A stretch of 64,000 nucleotides of DNA, from the NCBI GenBank assembly GCA_937973555.1, contig CALJKL010000011.1, positions 62,001 to 126,000 on the forward strand, in the 5' to 3' direction. The notes beneath the pieces were generated by a model. It saw only the letters and a program-made list of their open reading frames with translations, searched no databases and was not told the DNA's origin. Source of the stretch: an uncultured Flavobacteriales bacterium (GTDB lineage Bacteria > Bacteroidota > Bacteroidia > Flavobacteriales > Weeksellaceae). Shown here in pieces: positions 1 through 9,236 of the stretch. Positions within the stretch are counted from its first letter, which is position 1; each line of letters starts with the position of its first letter. The position numbers and the translations under genes are program-made.

Positions 1-750
1 AGAGTACCAGTGAGGATCTATAGTCATGATGAAATCCCAAGCCCAAGCTGCAGATGCAAATCCGAAGAATGCAATATAACCTACACTGAAATTATATAAT
101 TTTTGGTAATCTTTTCTCTCTTTTGTTTGATCCAATTTTTTAGATAAGTTCTTGATTTTCCATACAAAGAAAGAAGTACCCACTACATAAATAAAGATTC
201 TTGCAACATAGAAAGGGATATTAAGAAACTTAGATTTTTCATAAAGAACTACATCAAAGTGAGGAGAATCTGGATTGGTCAATTCTGGGTCCATCCAGTG
301 GTATAAATGTGCTACACCTCCTACGTTTAGGAATGTAAGAATTAACATAATAATACCTCCTACCGGTAGATAAGAAGCTACTGCTTCCATTACTCTTGTT
401 ACAATCATAGACCAACCCGCGTGAGCAGCATGCTGAATAGATAAGAAGAATAAGGCACAGGCACTGATTCCGAAGAATAACATAGATGCTGTTAATAAAG
501 CAGCATAAGGTGTATTGTGAATTTGATGTGTTGCATGTTCTAAATGTGCCGCCTGATCCTGAGGACCCACTAATTCAGCAGAATTGGTAGGAATTTGGTG
601 TTCAGAACCGTGGTGAACAGCTGTCATCATGGTTTCAATTTTTGCGCTATCCAATCCATTGTTTAGCATGAAACCAATACCGAAAAGTACCAATCCAACA
701 ACTATCAGTATAATAGAATACAATTTTAATTTTGGTGAAAAACTATACAT
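1..750 (-). CDS. actF: Alternative complex III subunit ActF (partial, C-terminus outside window)
   Basis: Last gene of the act operon; the first 250 codons are visible and the reading frame is still open at base 1. The product is a membrane subunit of the quinol:electron-acceptor oxidoreductase (alternative complex III). The start MYSFSPKLKLYS runs into a first membrane helix, followed by a His-rich loop (HHGSEHQ, HLEHATHQIH) and further hydrophobic helices with conserved-looking polar residues (HAGWS, HLYHWMDPE). It starts 17 bases after the actE stop codon, so it is cotranscribed. It resembles ActC in type but lacks its N-terminus. Identity is judged from operon position and this membrane pattern, and is firm in that context. 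Confidence 0.9.
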   Translation of the reverse strand, partial: MYSFSPKLKLYSIILIVVGLVLFGIGFMLNNGLDSAKIETMMTAVHHGSEHQIPTNSAELVGPQDQAAHLEHATHQIHNTPYAALLTASMLFFGISACALFFLSIQHAAHAGWSMIVTRVMEAVASYLPVGGIIMLILTFLNVGGVAHLYHWMDPELTNPDSPHFDVVLYEKSKFLNIPFYVARIFIYVVGTSFFVWKIKNLSKKLDQTKERKDYQKLYNFSVGYIAFFGFASAAWAWDFIMTIDPHWYS

Positions 751-766
751 CTTTTTCTTTTTTTAA

Positions 767-1435
767 TTATTTAGTATTGGTTTGAGCGGGAGCCGCAGCA
801 GTAGCTGCATCAGCCTTGAAAGCACTCATTACATACATGGCCACTCTCCATCTGTCTCCAGCGGTAAGTTGCCCTGCGTAAGATCCCATTAAGTTTCTAC
901 CATTGGTAAGTACATAATGTACAGACCCTACCGTAATAGCTCTGTCTTTATAAGCAGGAACTCCAGAATAGGCTCCACTTTGTACAATGTCACCTTGTCC
1001 GTCTCCATTAACACCATGACAAGCTGCACAAGTCAATTCATACATTTTCTTTCCTCTCTCTATATCTTTAGCTTTATTGGCAGGATCTAGAGGGGAAACA
1101 GTAACTGCTTTAGAGGCGTCATACAATGCAGTATATTCATCCGGAGTTTTAGGATATTTTTCTTCAGGAAGCAATCCTTCTTTGTTTTGAGGAACTGTGC
1201 CTTCTACAGGCGAAAGCGAAGTGGCTCCACCATTTGCAATAAATAATGGGATTTCATTTTCCTTATCATTGTAGTGTCCATCTTCCTTGCTTTGAACTTT
1301 CAAAAGAGGATCATAAGCTACTGGAAAGTACATATCTGGAAAATATACCAAAGGGGTGTTCTCTTTTGGACCACAAGAATTCAGCGCTATAACTGAAACT
1401 CCTAAAATGGTTGCTATTTTTATAATATTTTTCAT
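767..1435 (-). CDS. actE: Alternative complex III subunit ActE, monohaem cytochrome c lipoprotein
   Basis: A c-type cytochrome that carries electrons from ActA towards a terminal oxidase or soluble carrier at the outer face of the inner membrane. The chosen start (MKNIIKIA) gives a lipoprotein signal with lipobox Cys at about residue 21 (ALNSCG). A single haem site CAACH lies at about residues 136-140, and a Met in the NLMGSY segment near residue 183 is the likely axial ligand. An ATG three codons upstream (1444) would overlap actD by 8 bases; the start used here avoids that and leaves a cleaner signal peptide. Length is about 222 residues. It sits between actD and actF with almost no spacing. 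Confidence 0.92.
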   Translation of the reverse strand: MKNIIKIATILGVSVIALNSCGPKENTPLVYFPDMYFPVAYDPLLKVQSKEDGHYNDKENEIPLFIANGGATSLSPVEGTVPQNKEGLLPEEKYPKTPDEYTALYDASKAVTVSPLDPANKAKDIERGKKMYELTCAACHGVNGDGQGDIVQSGAYSGVPAYKDRAITVGSVHYVLTNGRNLMGSYAGQLTAGDRWRVAMYVMSAFKADAATAAAPAQTNTK

Positions 1436-1436
1436 T

Positions 1437-1958
1437 TTACGCATCTTTTACAGTTATTTCTTCCACTCCTGTTTCAATTAGCATCTGTTTGATGGTTTCC
1501 ACATCTTCAGAAACAAATTCCATTAAGAATTTATCATCTGTAGTTCTAGGATCTGGGTTTTGAGCTTTAGCACCCGGATACATTTTATTTCTTACCAAGA
1601 AAGTAAGGGACATCATGTGAGCAGCACAGAACACCATCAATTCAAACATTGGAACCACAAAGGCAGGCATGTTATGAGCCCACCAGAAAGCAGGTTTACC
1701 TCCAATGTTTTGAGGCCAATCGTGATTCATCATATACCAGGTAGCTGTAGCTCCTATAGAAACCCCGTAGCAAGCATATATAAATGCTGCATCAGAAATT
1801 CTGGTTTTCTTTAGGCCAAGAGCTTTATCAAGCCCGTGAACCGGAAATGGAGTATAAACTTCGGCAATTTCAATGCCTTTTTCTCTAAATGCTTTTACGC
1901 CGTGCATCAAATCATCGTCATCGCCGTAAAGTCCGTATATTCTTTTAGTGGTGCTCAT
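1437..1958 (-). CDS. actD: Alternative complex III subunit ActD (DUF3341)
   Basis: Membrane subunit of alternative complex III. A cytoplasmic alpha/beta N-terminal part (MSTTKRIYGLYGDDDDLMHG) is followed by two membrane helices around residues 55-75 and 95-120, then a soluble tail, which is the known DUF3341 architecture. The frame is open nine codons further upstream (to 1985), but the internal ATG at 1958 matches the family start, has an AGGAG stretch directly before it, and overlaps the actC end by only 14 bases. That overlap suggests translational coupling inside the operon. About 173 residues. Confidence 0.93.
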   Translation of the reverse strand: MSTTKRIYGLYGDDDDLMHGVKAFREKGIEIAEVYTPFPVHGLDKALGLKKTRISDAAFIYACYGVSIGATATWYMMNHDWPQNIGGKPAFWWAHNMPAFVVPMFELMVFCAAHMMSLTFLVRNKMYPGAKAQNPDPRTTDDKFLMEFVSEDVETIKQMLIETGVEEITVKDA

Positions 1959-3342
1959 CTCCTTCTTTTGCTTTATAAGTTTCACCTGAAATTTTCAAAA
2001 TAGTTTTCAATTCTGCCTGTGCAATTACAGGGAATGTTCTAGCGTATAAAAGGAATAACACAGAGAAGAACCCTATTGTTCCTAAATATACTCCTACGTC
2101 TATAATGGTAGGCTTAAACATGGTCCAAGCTCCTGGTAAGTAGTCTCTAGAAAGGTTGATAACGATAATATCAAAACGTTCGAACCACATCCCGATGTTG
2201 ATGATCAATGCAACGATGAAAGTCCAGATAATGTTTGTTCTTAGTTTCTTAAACCAGAATGAAGCAGGAACTACCAAGTTGCAGATAATCAATGCCCAGA
2301 ATGCCCACCAGTAAGGACCAGTTGCAGCACCCGGAGAAAGGTATGTGAAGTCTTCAAATCTACTTCCAGAATACCAACCGATGAAATATTCTACCGCATA
2401 TGCCACAGTTACCATACCTCCTGTTACGATGATTACGATGTTCATAATTTCGATGTGGTACATGGTAATGTAATCTTCTAAGTGTGCTACTTTTCTAGCC
2501 ACTAACAATAACGTCTGTACCATTGCAAATCCTGAGAAAATTGCTCCGGCAACGAAGTAAGGTGGATAGATGGTAGAGTGCCATCCTTTAATTACCGATG
2601 TGGCAAAGTCAAAGGATACGGTGGTGTGTACTGAGAATACCAATGGTGTTGCTAAACCTGCCAAAACCAAAGATAATTCTTCGAATCTTTGCCAGTGTTT
2701 TGCTTTACCACCCCAGCCGAATGCTAAGAATGTATAGATTTTTCTCGTCCAAGGGGTTTTTGCTCTATCTCTAATCATCGCAAAGTCTGGGATTAATCCC
2801 ATAAACCAGAATACGGTAGATACTGAGAAATATGTAGAGATCGCAAATACGTCCCAAAGGAGTGGAGAGTTAAAGTTAGTCCAAAGAGAACCGAATTGGT
2901 TTGGCAATGGGAATACCCAGTATCCTACCCATACTCTACCCATGTGGATTACCGGGAAGATAGCGGCTTGTACAACAGCGAAGATTGTCATGGCCTCCGC
3001 AGAACGGTTTACAGACATTCTCCATCTTTGTCTAAATAATAACAATACTGCAGAGATTAAGGTTCCTGCGTGACCAATACCTACCCACCATACAAAGTTG
3101 GTGATGTCCCAACCCCAGTTGATGGTTCTGTTAAGTCCCCAAGCTCCAATACCTGTTCCGATGGTGTAAGCAATACAGCCAAAACCGTAAACAAATAGAA
3201 CTAAGGCTGCCCAGAAAGAAATCCACCAGAGTTTTCCGGCTCTTTCTTCTATAGGTCTTGCAATATCTTCAGTGATATCGTGATAAGTCTTGTGACCAAT
3301 AATTAGCGGTTCCCTAATAGGGGCTTCGTAATGTCCTGACAT
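1945..3342 (-). CDS. actC: Alternative complex III subunit ActC (NrfD/PsrC-like quinone-binding membrane protein)
   Basis: Large integral membrane subunit of alternative complex III, of the NrfD/PsrC family, thought to form the quinol-oxidation site next to the iron-sulfur domain of ActB. The 465 residues contain about ten hydrophobic helices. Polar residues lie within helices (HAGTLIS, HMGRVW, FSVHTTVSFDFA), as in family members that bind quinone and conduct protons. The cytoplasmic N-terminus begins MSGHYEAPIREPL. It starts 22 bases after actB ends and overlaps actD by 14 bases. Confidence 0.95.
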   Translation of the reverse strand: MSGHYEAPIREPLIIGHKTYHDITEDIARPIEERAGKLWWISFWAALVLFVYGFGCIAYTIGTGIGAWGLNRTINWGWDITNFVWWVGIGHAGTLISAVLLLFRQRWRMSVNRSAEAMTIFAVVQAAIFPVIHMGRVWVGYWVFPLPNQFGSLWTNFNSPLLWDVFAISTYFSVSTVFWFMGLIPDFAMIRDRAKTPWTRKIYTFLAFGWGGKAKHWQRFEELSLVLAGLATPLVFSVHTTVSFDFATSVIKGWHSTIYPPYFVAGAIFSGFAMVQTLLLVARKVAHLEDYITMYHIEIMNIVIIVTGGMVTVAYAVEYFIGWYSGSRFEDFTYLSPGAATGPYWWAFWALIICNLVVPASFWFKKLRTNIIWTFIVALIINIGMWFERFDIIVINLSRDYLPGAWTMFKPTIIDVGVYLGTIGFFSVLFLLYARTFPVIAQAELKTILKISGETYKAKEGDEHH

Positions 3343-3364
3343 TTTTTACCTATTTAATTATTAT

Positions 3365-6300
3365 TTAAACGTTGTTTTCTTTTCTGTTTCTCACTTTCGT
3401 ATGGTAGAATACGTTTGGCTTAGTACCAATTTCTTCTAACAATACATATTTTCTCTTGTCATTGAACAATGCTCTTACTTCAGAAGATTTGTCATTCATA
3501 TCTCCGAACTTCAATGCACCTGTAGAACAAGCCTGAGAACAAGCTGTTTTCAACTCGCCATCTTCAATTCTTCTGCCTTCTTTTTTGGCTTCAAGAATAG
3601 TAGCTTGAGTTCTTTGGATACACATAGAACATTTTTCCATTACCCCTCTAGTTCTCACCACCACGTCAGGATTTAGAACCATTCTTCCTAAATCGTTGTT
3701 CATGTTGAAATCGAACTTATCATTCAAGTTGTAATTGAACCAGTTGAATCTTCTTACTTTGTATGGACAGTTGTTTGCACAATATCTGGTACCGATACAT
3801 CTGTTGTAAGCCATTTGGTTTTGACCTTGCTTACCGTGTGAAGTTGCTGCCACTGGACATACTGTTTCACAAGGTGCGTGGTTACAGTGCTGACACATTA
3901 CCGGCTGGAAGATAACATCCGGGCTTTCACTTGGTTCAATTAATATATCATAAAGATTAGGAACATCTAATCCTTTGTCTAAACCTTCTTTAACTTCAAT
4001 TTTTTCTTTAGCAGAATAGTAACGGTCTATTCTTAACCAATACATATCTCTGGACATTCTGATCTCGTCTTTACCTACTACAGGAACGTTGTTCTCTGCC
4101 TGACAAGCCACGATACAAGATCCACAACCGATACATGAGTTAAGGTCTACGGAAAGATTGAAGTGAGGTCCGTCTGTGTCGTCAAAAGCATCCCAAAGAT
4201 CTACTTTACCCATTGGTAATTCTCCTTGCAATGTTTCCATTTTCAATGGAGCATTCCATTCGTTTACATCACCTTTCAAGTAAGTATCTAAAGAAACCTC
4301 TTTCGCGATTTCATAACGACCCATTAAAGTATTTTGAAGCTGCATTCCCGCGAATTCGTGGTCATCAGCATCAGTTTTTTCCAAAGTTACACCAGAAACT
4401 ACAGTGTTATATCCATCAAATAATGGATAAGCGTTTACTCCTGTTTCGGCTACTTTACCAGAATCTTTTTTACCATATCCTAACGCCAAACCTACAGATC
4501 CTTCTGCCTGTCCTGGCTGAATAAACACAGGAACGTTTTCTAAAGTAACTCCATTTACTTTCAGAGTAACAACAGATCCGTCTAGCTGCATTCTTGCGTT
4601 TAGGTTGTTTTCTAAACCTAGTTTTTCTGCATCTTTAGGAGAAATGGTTAAGTAGTTATCCCAAGACAATCTGGTGATTGGGTCTGGTAACTCTTGAAGC
4701 CAAGGGTTGTTGGCTTGTGTACCATCTCCTAATGAAGTTTTAGTATATAAAACAAGCTCCAAGTCAGAAGCTTTGAACCCGTTTAGTTCAGCAACTGCTT
4801 TAGAAGCATCGCCACCACCAGCGTAAGAAAGGCTAGCTGTAATGTTAGCTGCGTTGAAACCATTGTATAATGCTTGGTTGAAAGAAGTTCCACCCAATAA
4901 GGTTACCGCATTTGCTTTTAGGTATTCATAATAGTTAGCAGTGCTTCCTTTTCCGTTGATCCAAGTCAATAAAGATTCTTCAATCTGTCTTGATTTGTAG
5001 ATTTTTTGGATAGTTGGCTGCATTAAAGAGTAAGCACCAGTTTGTGGAGCCAAATCTCCCCAAGATTCTAGCCAATGTGCTGCAGGAATTACTACTTTAG
5101 CCGCTTGTGCTATTTCGTTCTTTTTGTCTGAAACAGCCACTAAAGTAGAAACTTTAGAAAGCGCTTTTTGGAATTCTGCACCTTTAGCGTGAGAATAGAT
5201 TGGGTTTACATTGTTGGTGATTAATACTCCAACTTGTCCGCCGTTCAACCAAGCCATAAACTCGTTGAATCTTGCTCCGTCATATTCTTTTAATAGATTT
5301 GCTTTACCTGTGAAAGCTACAGAACCTAATTTTTGGTTGATTAAATGTGCTAAAACGTAAGCCGCTTTAGAACCATCAGCAAAAACTACAGCTTTGCTGC
5401 CTTTTGCCTGCAATTCTTTTGCAATAGCTGAAGCTTCTTTGTCTGAAGTTCCTCCACCTACTATAGCGTTGTATACTTCTACTAAAGTTTTGTTTACAGC
5501 AGAAGGTTTTTTAATGATTCTTGTATCTGCATTAGCACCTGTAAGAGACATGTTAGATTCTACTTGGATGTGTCTCAACATGTTTTCTCCTGGTTTTCTA
5601 GCTGCAGCATAAGAAGTTTCTAAACTGTTAGCGTTGTAATCTCCTAAGAAATCTGCCTGAAAAGAAACCACCAATTCTGATGTTGACAAATCATAAACCG
5701 GCAAAGCTCTGTTCCCTAAAACCTCTTGTGCAGCATCTAATGCAGCAGCATATGGATAAGCGTCATACGTTACCAATTCTGCATTAGCATATTTTGCTTT
5801 GAAATCTCCGAACAATTTTTTGAATGTAGGAGACGCGTAGGAATGAGAAAGAACTACAATTTTTTTGTTTGCAGCCTGTGCATCAGCCAATGCTTTCAAA
5901 ACTACAGTATCAGCTTCATCAAAAGTAGCATCGTTTCCGTTTACTTTTGGTTGCTTTAATTTATCGTTGTCATAAAGCGATAAAACAGTAGCCTGTGCTC
6001 TTGCGTTGGTTCTACCCAAACCCTTAGCAGCAGGATTCGGTTCTATTTTGATAGGTCTTCCTTCTCTTGTTTTTACCAAAACACTAGCAAAATCAAATCC
6101 ATCAAAATAAGTAGATGCATAATAGTTAGGGATACTTGGGATAATGCTATGTGGTTTTACCACATAAGGAATGGTTTTAATTACCGGAGCTTCGCAGGCA
6201 GCCAATGTAACGGCTGCAGTAGAGAATCCTAAAAGTTTCAGGAAGTCTCTTCTGGAAGTACTAGAATTGTTCATCTTGTCTGCATCGCCCAAGAATTCAT

Positions 6301-6403
6301 CCACAGGAATTTCATTTTGAAATTCTTTTTGAGCCAATCTTGCATTTAGCGATTGGTCTTTCAGTTCGTGAATACTTCTGAATTGTATTTTATTTGAAGC
6401 CAT
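3365..6403 (-). CDS. actB: Alternative complex III subunit ActB (molybdopterin-oxidoreductase-like plus iron-sulfur domain, TAT lipoprotein)
   Basis: Peripheral iron-sulfur subunit of alternative complex III, 1012 residues. Near residue 50 a twin-arginine motif (SRRDFLK, R51-R52) precedes a hydrophobic stretch ending in a lipobox (LAAC, Cys70), so it is probably exported folded and lipid-anchored. Residues about 80-740 resemble a molybdopterin oxidoreductase fold that in this family has lost the cofactor. The C-terminal part is a PsrB-like ferredoxin domain with four cysteine clusters (CIGCGSCIVAC, CQHCNHAPCETVC, CIGTRYCANNC, CSMCIQR with a later CSQAC). In known complexes these hold three 4Fe-4S clusters and one 3Fe-4S cluster. 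It is a natural fusion of two domains found as separate proteins elsewhere. Confidence 0.95.
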   Translation of the reverse strand: MASNKIQFRSIHELKDQSLNARLAQKEFQNEIPVDEFLGDADKMNNSSTSRRDFLKLLGFSTAAVTLAACEAPVIKTIPYVVKPHSIIPSIPNYYASTYFDGFDFASVLVKTREGRPIKIEPNPAAKGLGRTNARAQATVLSLYDNDKLKQPKVNGNDATFDEADTVVLKALADAQAANKKIVVLSHSYASPTFKKLFGDFKAKYANAELVTYDAYPYAAALDAAQEVLGNRALPVYDLSTSELVVSFQADFLGDYNANSLETSYAAARKPGENMLRHIQVESNMSLTGANADTRIIKKPSAVNKTLVEVYNAIVGGGTSDKEASAIAKELQAKGSKAVVFADGSKAAYVLAHLINQKLGSVAFTGKANLLKEYDGARFNEFMAWLNGGQVGVLITNNVNPIYSHAKGAEFQKALSKVSTLVAVSDKKNEIAQAAKVVIPAAHWLESWGDLAPQTGAYSLMQPTIQKIYKSRQIEESLLTWINGKGSTANYYEYLKANAVTLLGGTSFNQALYNGFNAANITASLSYAGGGDASKAVAELNGFKASDLELVLYTKTSLGDGTQANNPWLQELPDPITRLSWDNYLTISPKDAEKLGLENNLNARMQLDGSVVTLKVNGVTLENVPVFIQPGQAEGSVGLALGYGKKDSGKVAETGVNAYPLFDGYNTVVSGVTLEKTDADDHEFAGMQLQNTLMGRYEIAKEVSLDTYLKGDVNEWNAPLKMETLQGELPMGKVDLWDAFDDTDGPHFNLSVDLNSCIGCGSCIVACQAENNVPVVGKDEIRMSRDMYWLRIDRYYSAKEKIEVKEGLDKGLDVPNLYDILIEPSESPDVIFQPVMCQHCNHAPCETVCPVAATSHGKQGQNQMAYNRCIGTRYCANNCPYKVRRFNWFNYNLNDKFDFNMNNDLGRMVLNPDVVVRTRGVMEKCSMCIQRTQATILEAKKEGRRIEDGELKTACSQACSTGALKFGDMNDKSSEVRALFNDKRKYVLLEEIGTKPNVFYHTKVRNRKENNV

Positions 6404-6425
6404 TTATACTTCTAATTTTCTATGA

Positions 6426-7766
6426 TTAATAATGACATTTACCACACTCTAGACCACCAATTGCGTCTACGGTCATTTTTACATCACCGCCGTACTGCTT
6501 TTTCAGTTTTTCGTGTAATTTTTGGTAGTACTCTTTGTTATAATTGTTTGTCATGTCTACTTCTGTAGTTCTGTGACATTCTATACACCAACCCATTGTA
6601 AAGTTGTTGGCCATCTGTAACTTGTCCATTTCCTGAACTTGGCCATGACATGCTTTACATACCACATCTACTTTTTTAGCCTTCATGATGGTTTGCTCAC
6701 CAGCTACCACGTGTTGAGAGTGGTTGAAGTATACAAAATCTGGCATATTGTGGATTCTCACCCATTCTATTGGTTTTGTATTACCGGTGTATGCACCTTT
6801 GGCTTCATCCCAACCGGCAGCTGCGTAGATTTTTTTGATTTCTCCTGTATAGAAAGCTCTGTCTTTTCCTTCTTCTATGTATTTGCCTTTATATTCTGGA
6901 ATACCTTTGTGGCAGTTCATACATACATTAACAGAAGGTATTTCTGACATTTTTCCATATTTAGCACCAGAGTGACAAAGTTGACAGTTGATTTTATTTT
7001 CTCCTGCGTGAATTTTGTGAGAGAAATAAATTGGTTGTTCTGGCTGGTAGCCTTTATAAACACCAATCCACATCAACCAGTTCCAAATTCCATAGAACGT
7101 TAAAACTGCCAATAATCCCATAAATACTTTACCAAGGGTATTGTATTTTTGGTAGAATTCTCCAAAAGTGTGAATTCTGGTAGCGTCTAACGCAGAAATT
7201 TCTCCTGATTTTCTCTGTAAATTTACAAGTTGAGTTAATCTGAAAAGCAACCAAATAAGTAATCCCGCGATAGCAGCCAAAGAAATTAAAAGTGCAGTAA
7301 AACGATCTTTTTCATCTTTTGCAGCTTTTAAGGCTTCTGGGGAATTGATGTCAGTTTCTTCAGCAACGACTTCTTTTGGTGGGTTTGTGGTGTATTCTAG
7401 AATATCTGCAATGTCCTGATCTGTAAGATTCGGGAATACTTGCATTTCCACTTTATTGAACTTGTTAAAGACTTCATTCGCATATTTATCGCCACTGGCT
7501 CTTAATGCTTTATTGTCCTTAATCCATTTTTGGAACCAATCTACACCTAAATTTTGTTCCTTTTTTAATCTTTCTACTACGCCTCCTAAAGCAGGGCCCA
7601 CCACTTGTTTGTCTAATGCGTGACATGCTGTACAATTGGCTTTAAAAAGGGTTTCTCCTTTTTTGGCATCGCCTTTTAGATCCTGAGCGTAAATAGAAGC
7701 ACTGGTTGTTAATAGCAAACTAAATGCTAACAACACTCTGTTGTAATGCTTTCTCCAACTAATCAT
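6426..7766 (-). CDS. actA: Alternative complex III subunit ActA, multihaem cytochrome c with fused monohaem domain
   Basis: First gene of the act operon. It carries electrons from the ActB iron-sulfur chain through several c-type haems. Six CxxCH sites are visible: one in an N-terminal cytochrome-c domain after a signal peptide (CTACH, residues 45-49) and five in the C-terminal half (about 261, 282, 370, 394 and 441). Two hydrophobic segments (about 157-175 and 213-234) separate the domains. The C-terminal half is the classical pentahaem ActA; the front is an added monohaem cytochrome with LTDQDIADILEY at its end. A -7 promoter box lies 46 bases upstream, consistent with the operon starting here. 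Confidence 0.94.
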   Translation of the reverse strand: MISWRKHYNRVLLAFSLLLTTSASIYAQDLKGDAKKGETLFKANCTACHALDKQVVGPALGGVVERLKKEQNLGVDWFQKWIKDNKALRASGDKYANEVFNKFNKVEMQVFPNLTDQDIADILEYTTNPPKEVVAEETDINSPEALKAAKDEKDRFTALLISLAAIAGLLIWLLFRLTQLVNLQRKSGEISALDATRIHTFGEFYQKYNTLGKVFMGLLAVLTFYGIWNWLMWIGVYKGYQPEQPIYFSHKIHAGENKINCQLCHSGAKYGKMSEIPSVNVCMNCHKGIPEYKGKYIEEGKDRAFYTGEIKKIYAAAGWDEAKGAYTGNTKPIEWVRIHNMPDFVYFNHSQHVVAGEQTIMKAKKVDVVCKACHGQVQEMDKLQMANNFTMGWCIECHRTTEVDMTNNYNKEYYQKLHEKLKKQYGGDVKMTVDAIGGLECGKCHY

Positions 7767-7811
7767 TTAAATAATCTTGGGTTAATAATATTGAGTTTAC
7801 ATTCAATTGCG

Positions 7812-7819
7812 CAAAAATA
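7812..7819 (-). promoter_or_regulatory. Candidate -7 box for the act operon
   Basis: On the minus strand this reads TATTTTTG, a match to the Bacteroidota TAnnTTTG -7 box, 46 bases upstream of the actA start. No clear TTG -33 box is found at the usual spacing, so the assignment rests on the -7 match and its position. Confidence 0.5.
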
Positions 7820-7901
7820 ACACTTTAACACAAAATTAACAGAAGGAAATCCTGTAATTTCTCATTTTTCTATAATTTATAACAATTCTAAATAAGAAGG
7901 C

Positions 7902-7931
7902 TTGAAATGTTTTTAATTTATAGTAATTTTG
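7902..7931 (+). promoter_or_regulatory. Bacteroidota-type promoter for the SPOR protein gene
   Basis: TTG at 7902-7904 and TAATTTTG at 7924-7931 with 19 bases between them fit the Bacteroidota -33/-7 consensus. The start codon follows 15 bases after the -7 box. Confidence 0.65.
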
Positions 7932-7946
7932 CTGAAAATATTCTAA

Positions 7947-8459
7947 ATGAAAAATATAATCAAGGCAATATTTCTTTTTTCCTTTTTGGGATTTTATACA
8001 GTTGAAGCACAGCAAGTTGTGAAAAAAGATACAATGAACGGAACCGAGCTTACCGTTTCTATGGACGCTAAAGTAAACAATCTGCTAAATGATTTGGAAG
8101 AAAAATGCAAAGTCAAAGAGACGGATGCCGATAATAAATTGGTTGCTAAGATAGAGGTACCGGCTAAACCCAAAAGCAATGCCGAAATTTGCAGAGATAA
8201 TCCAAGAATTTTAGGATATAAAATACAGGTTGCTGTTGTGAAAAGCAATGAAGAAGCCAATAATGTGAAAGCTTATTTTCGCTCTAAATTCCCTAATATA
8301 AAGGCGGAAACTGATGCTTCCCTAAGGCCAAACTATAAAATATTGGTGGGAAGTTATCTTACGAAACAATCTGCCAGTGTAGACCTTTCTAGGATAAAAG
8401 CACTTTTTCCGGCTGCAGTTTCTATTCAGTACAGAGTTTTTTGTGTAGAAGCCAAATAA
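7947..8459 (+). CDS. Exported SPOR-domain protein
   Basis: 170 residues with a signal peptide (hydrophobic up to about residue 20, cleavage after VEA). The C-terminal half (about residues 88-168, GYKIQVAVVKSNEEA to the end) has the alternating pattern of a SPOR domain, which in other bacteria binds denuded glycan strands of peptidoglycan, often at the division site. The middle is short and charged, with no other domain. The gene is monocistronic with its own promoter and terminator, and divergent from the act operon. The exact partner in the cell is unknown. Confidence 0.75.
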   Translation: MKNIIKAIFLFSFLGFYTVEAQQVVKKDTMNGTELTVSMDAKVNNLLNDLEEKCKVKETDADNKLVAKIEVPAKPKSNAEICRDNPRILGYKIQVAVVKSNEEANNVKAYFRSKFPNIKAETDASLRPNYKILVGSYLTKQSASVDLSRIKALFPAAVSIQYRVFCVEAK

Positions 8460-8480
8460 GTTTTGACCTTATAAAAATAA

Positions 8481-8508
8481 AAACCTCAGAGATATCTGAG
8501 GTTTTTTT
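8481..8508. terminator. Bidirectional intrinsic terminator
   Basis: AAACCTCAGA, loop GATA, then TCTGAGGTTT followed by T residues: a perfect 10-bp stem between two convergent genes, with A-rich DNA on the other side so it can work in both directions. Confidence 0.85.
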
Positions 8509-8513
8509 ATGTT

Positions 8514-9200
8514 TTAGTTTTTCACCAAAAGCCTGAATCCTTCTCCATGAACGTTGATGATTTCTAAACCATCATCATCTTTCAGAAGTTTTCTAAGCTT
8601 GGCAATGTATACATCCATACTTCTTGCGGTAAAGTAATTTTCTTTTTTCCAGATTTTTCTCAGCGCAAGATCTCTTGGCATAAAATCATTTCGGTGTATA
8701 CAAAGCAATTTCAAGAGTTCATTTTCTTTAGGTGAAAGTTTGTATTCGTTATCGCCCACCCTTAATTGTCTCAGTACAGAATCAAAGAAAATATTGCTGA
8801 TTTTGAACTGTTCTTGTTCTTCATCTTCTACCACAGCACTTCTCTGTAGGATAGCCTTGATTTTGTATAAAAGCAATTCTGTGTCAAAAGGTTTAGTGAT
8901 ATAGTCGTCTGCACCAATTTGGTAGCCTTTCAGCACATCTTCTCTTTGGTTTCTTGCTGTTAAGAAAATAATAGGAGTGTTTTTGTCAATTTTTCTCACG
9001 TCTTCTGCCAAAGAAAATCCATCTTTTTTAGGCATCATGACATCAAAAATGCAAATATCGAATTCCTTTTCGGTAAATTCCTTTAATCCCATCTCGCCAT
9101 CAGTGGCAAGAGTAACCTCAAAATTATTGATGGTTAAGTAATCTTTCAGTACTGCACCAAAGCTTTGGTCGTCTTCTACTAATAATATTCTATTACTCAT
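8514..9200 (-). CDS. OmpR/PhoB-family response regulator
   Basis: Two-component response regulator, 228 residues. The receiver domain (1-120) has the acidic pair DD at 10-11, phospho-acceptor Asp53 in IFDVMMPKKDG, Thr81 and Lys103 (TKPF). The C-terminal winged-helix DNA-binding domain (about 128-228) ends in the typical VHGEGFRLL. It lies 36 bases downstream of the histidine kinase gene in the same direction, so the two are a cognate pair. The layout resembles RprX/RprY-type systems of Bacteroidota, but the signal is not evident from the sequence. Confidence 0.92.
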   Translation of the reverse strand: MSNRILLVEDDQSFGAVLKDYLTINNFEVTLATDGEMGLKEFTEKEFDICIFDVMMPKKDGFSLAEDVRKIDKNTPIIFLTARNQREDVLKGYQIGADDYITKPFDTELLLYKIKAILQRSAVVEDEEQEQFKISNIFFDSVLRQLRVGDNEYKLSPKENELLKLLCIHRNDFMPRDLALRKIWKKENYFTARSMDVYIAKLRKLLKDDDGLEIINVHGEGFRLLVKN

Positions 9201-9236
9201 AATGTGGTGTTTTTATTTTTACTGTTTTATTATATT

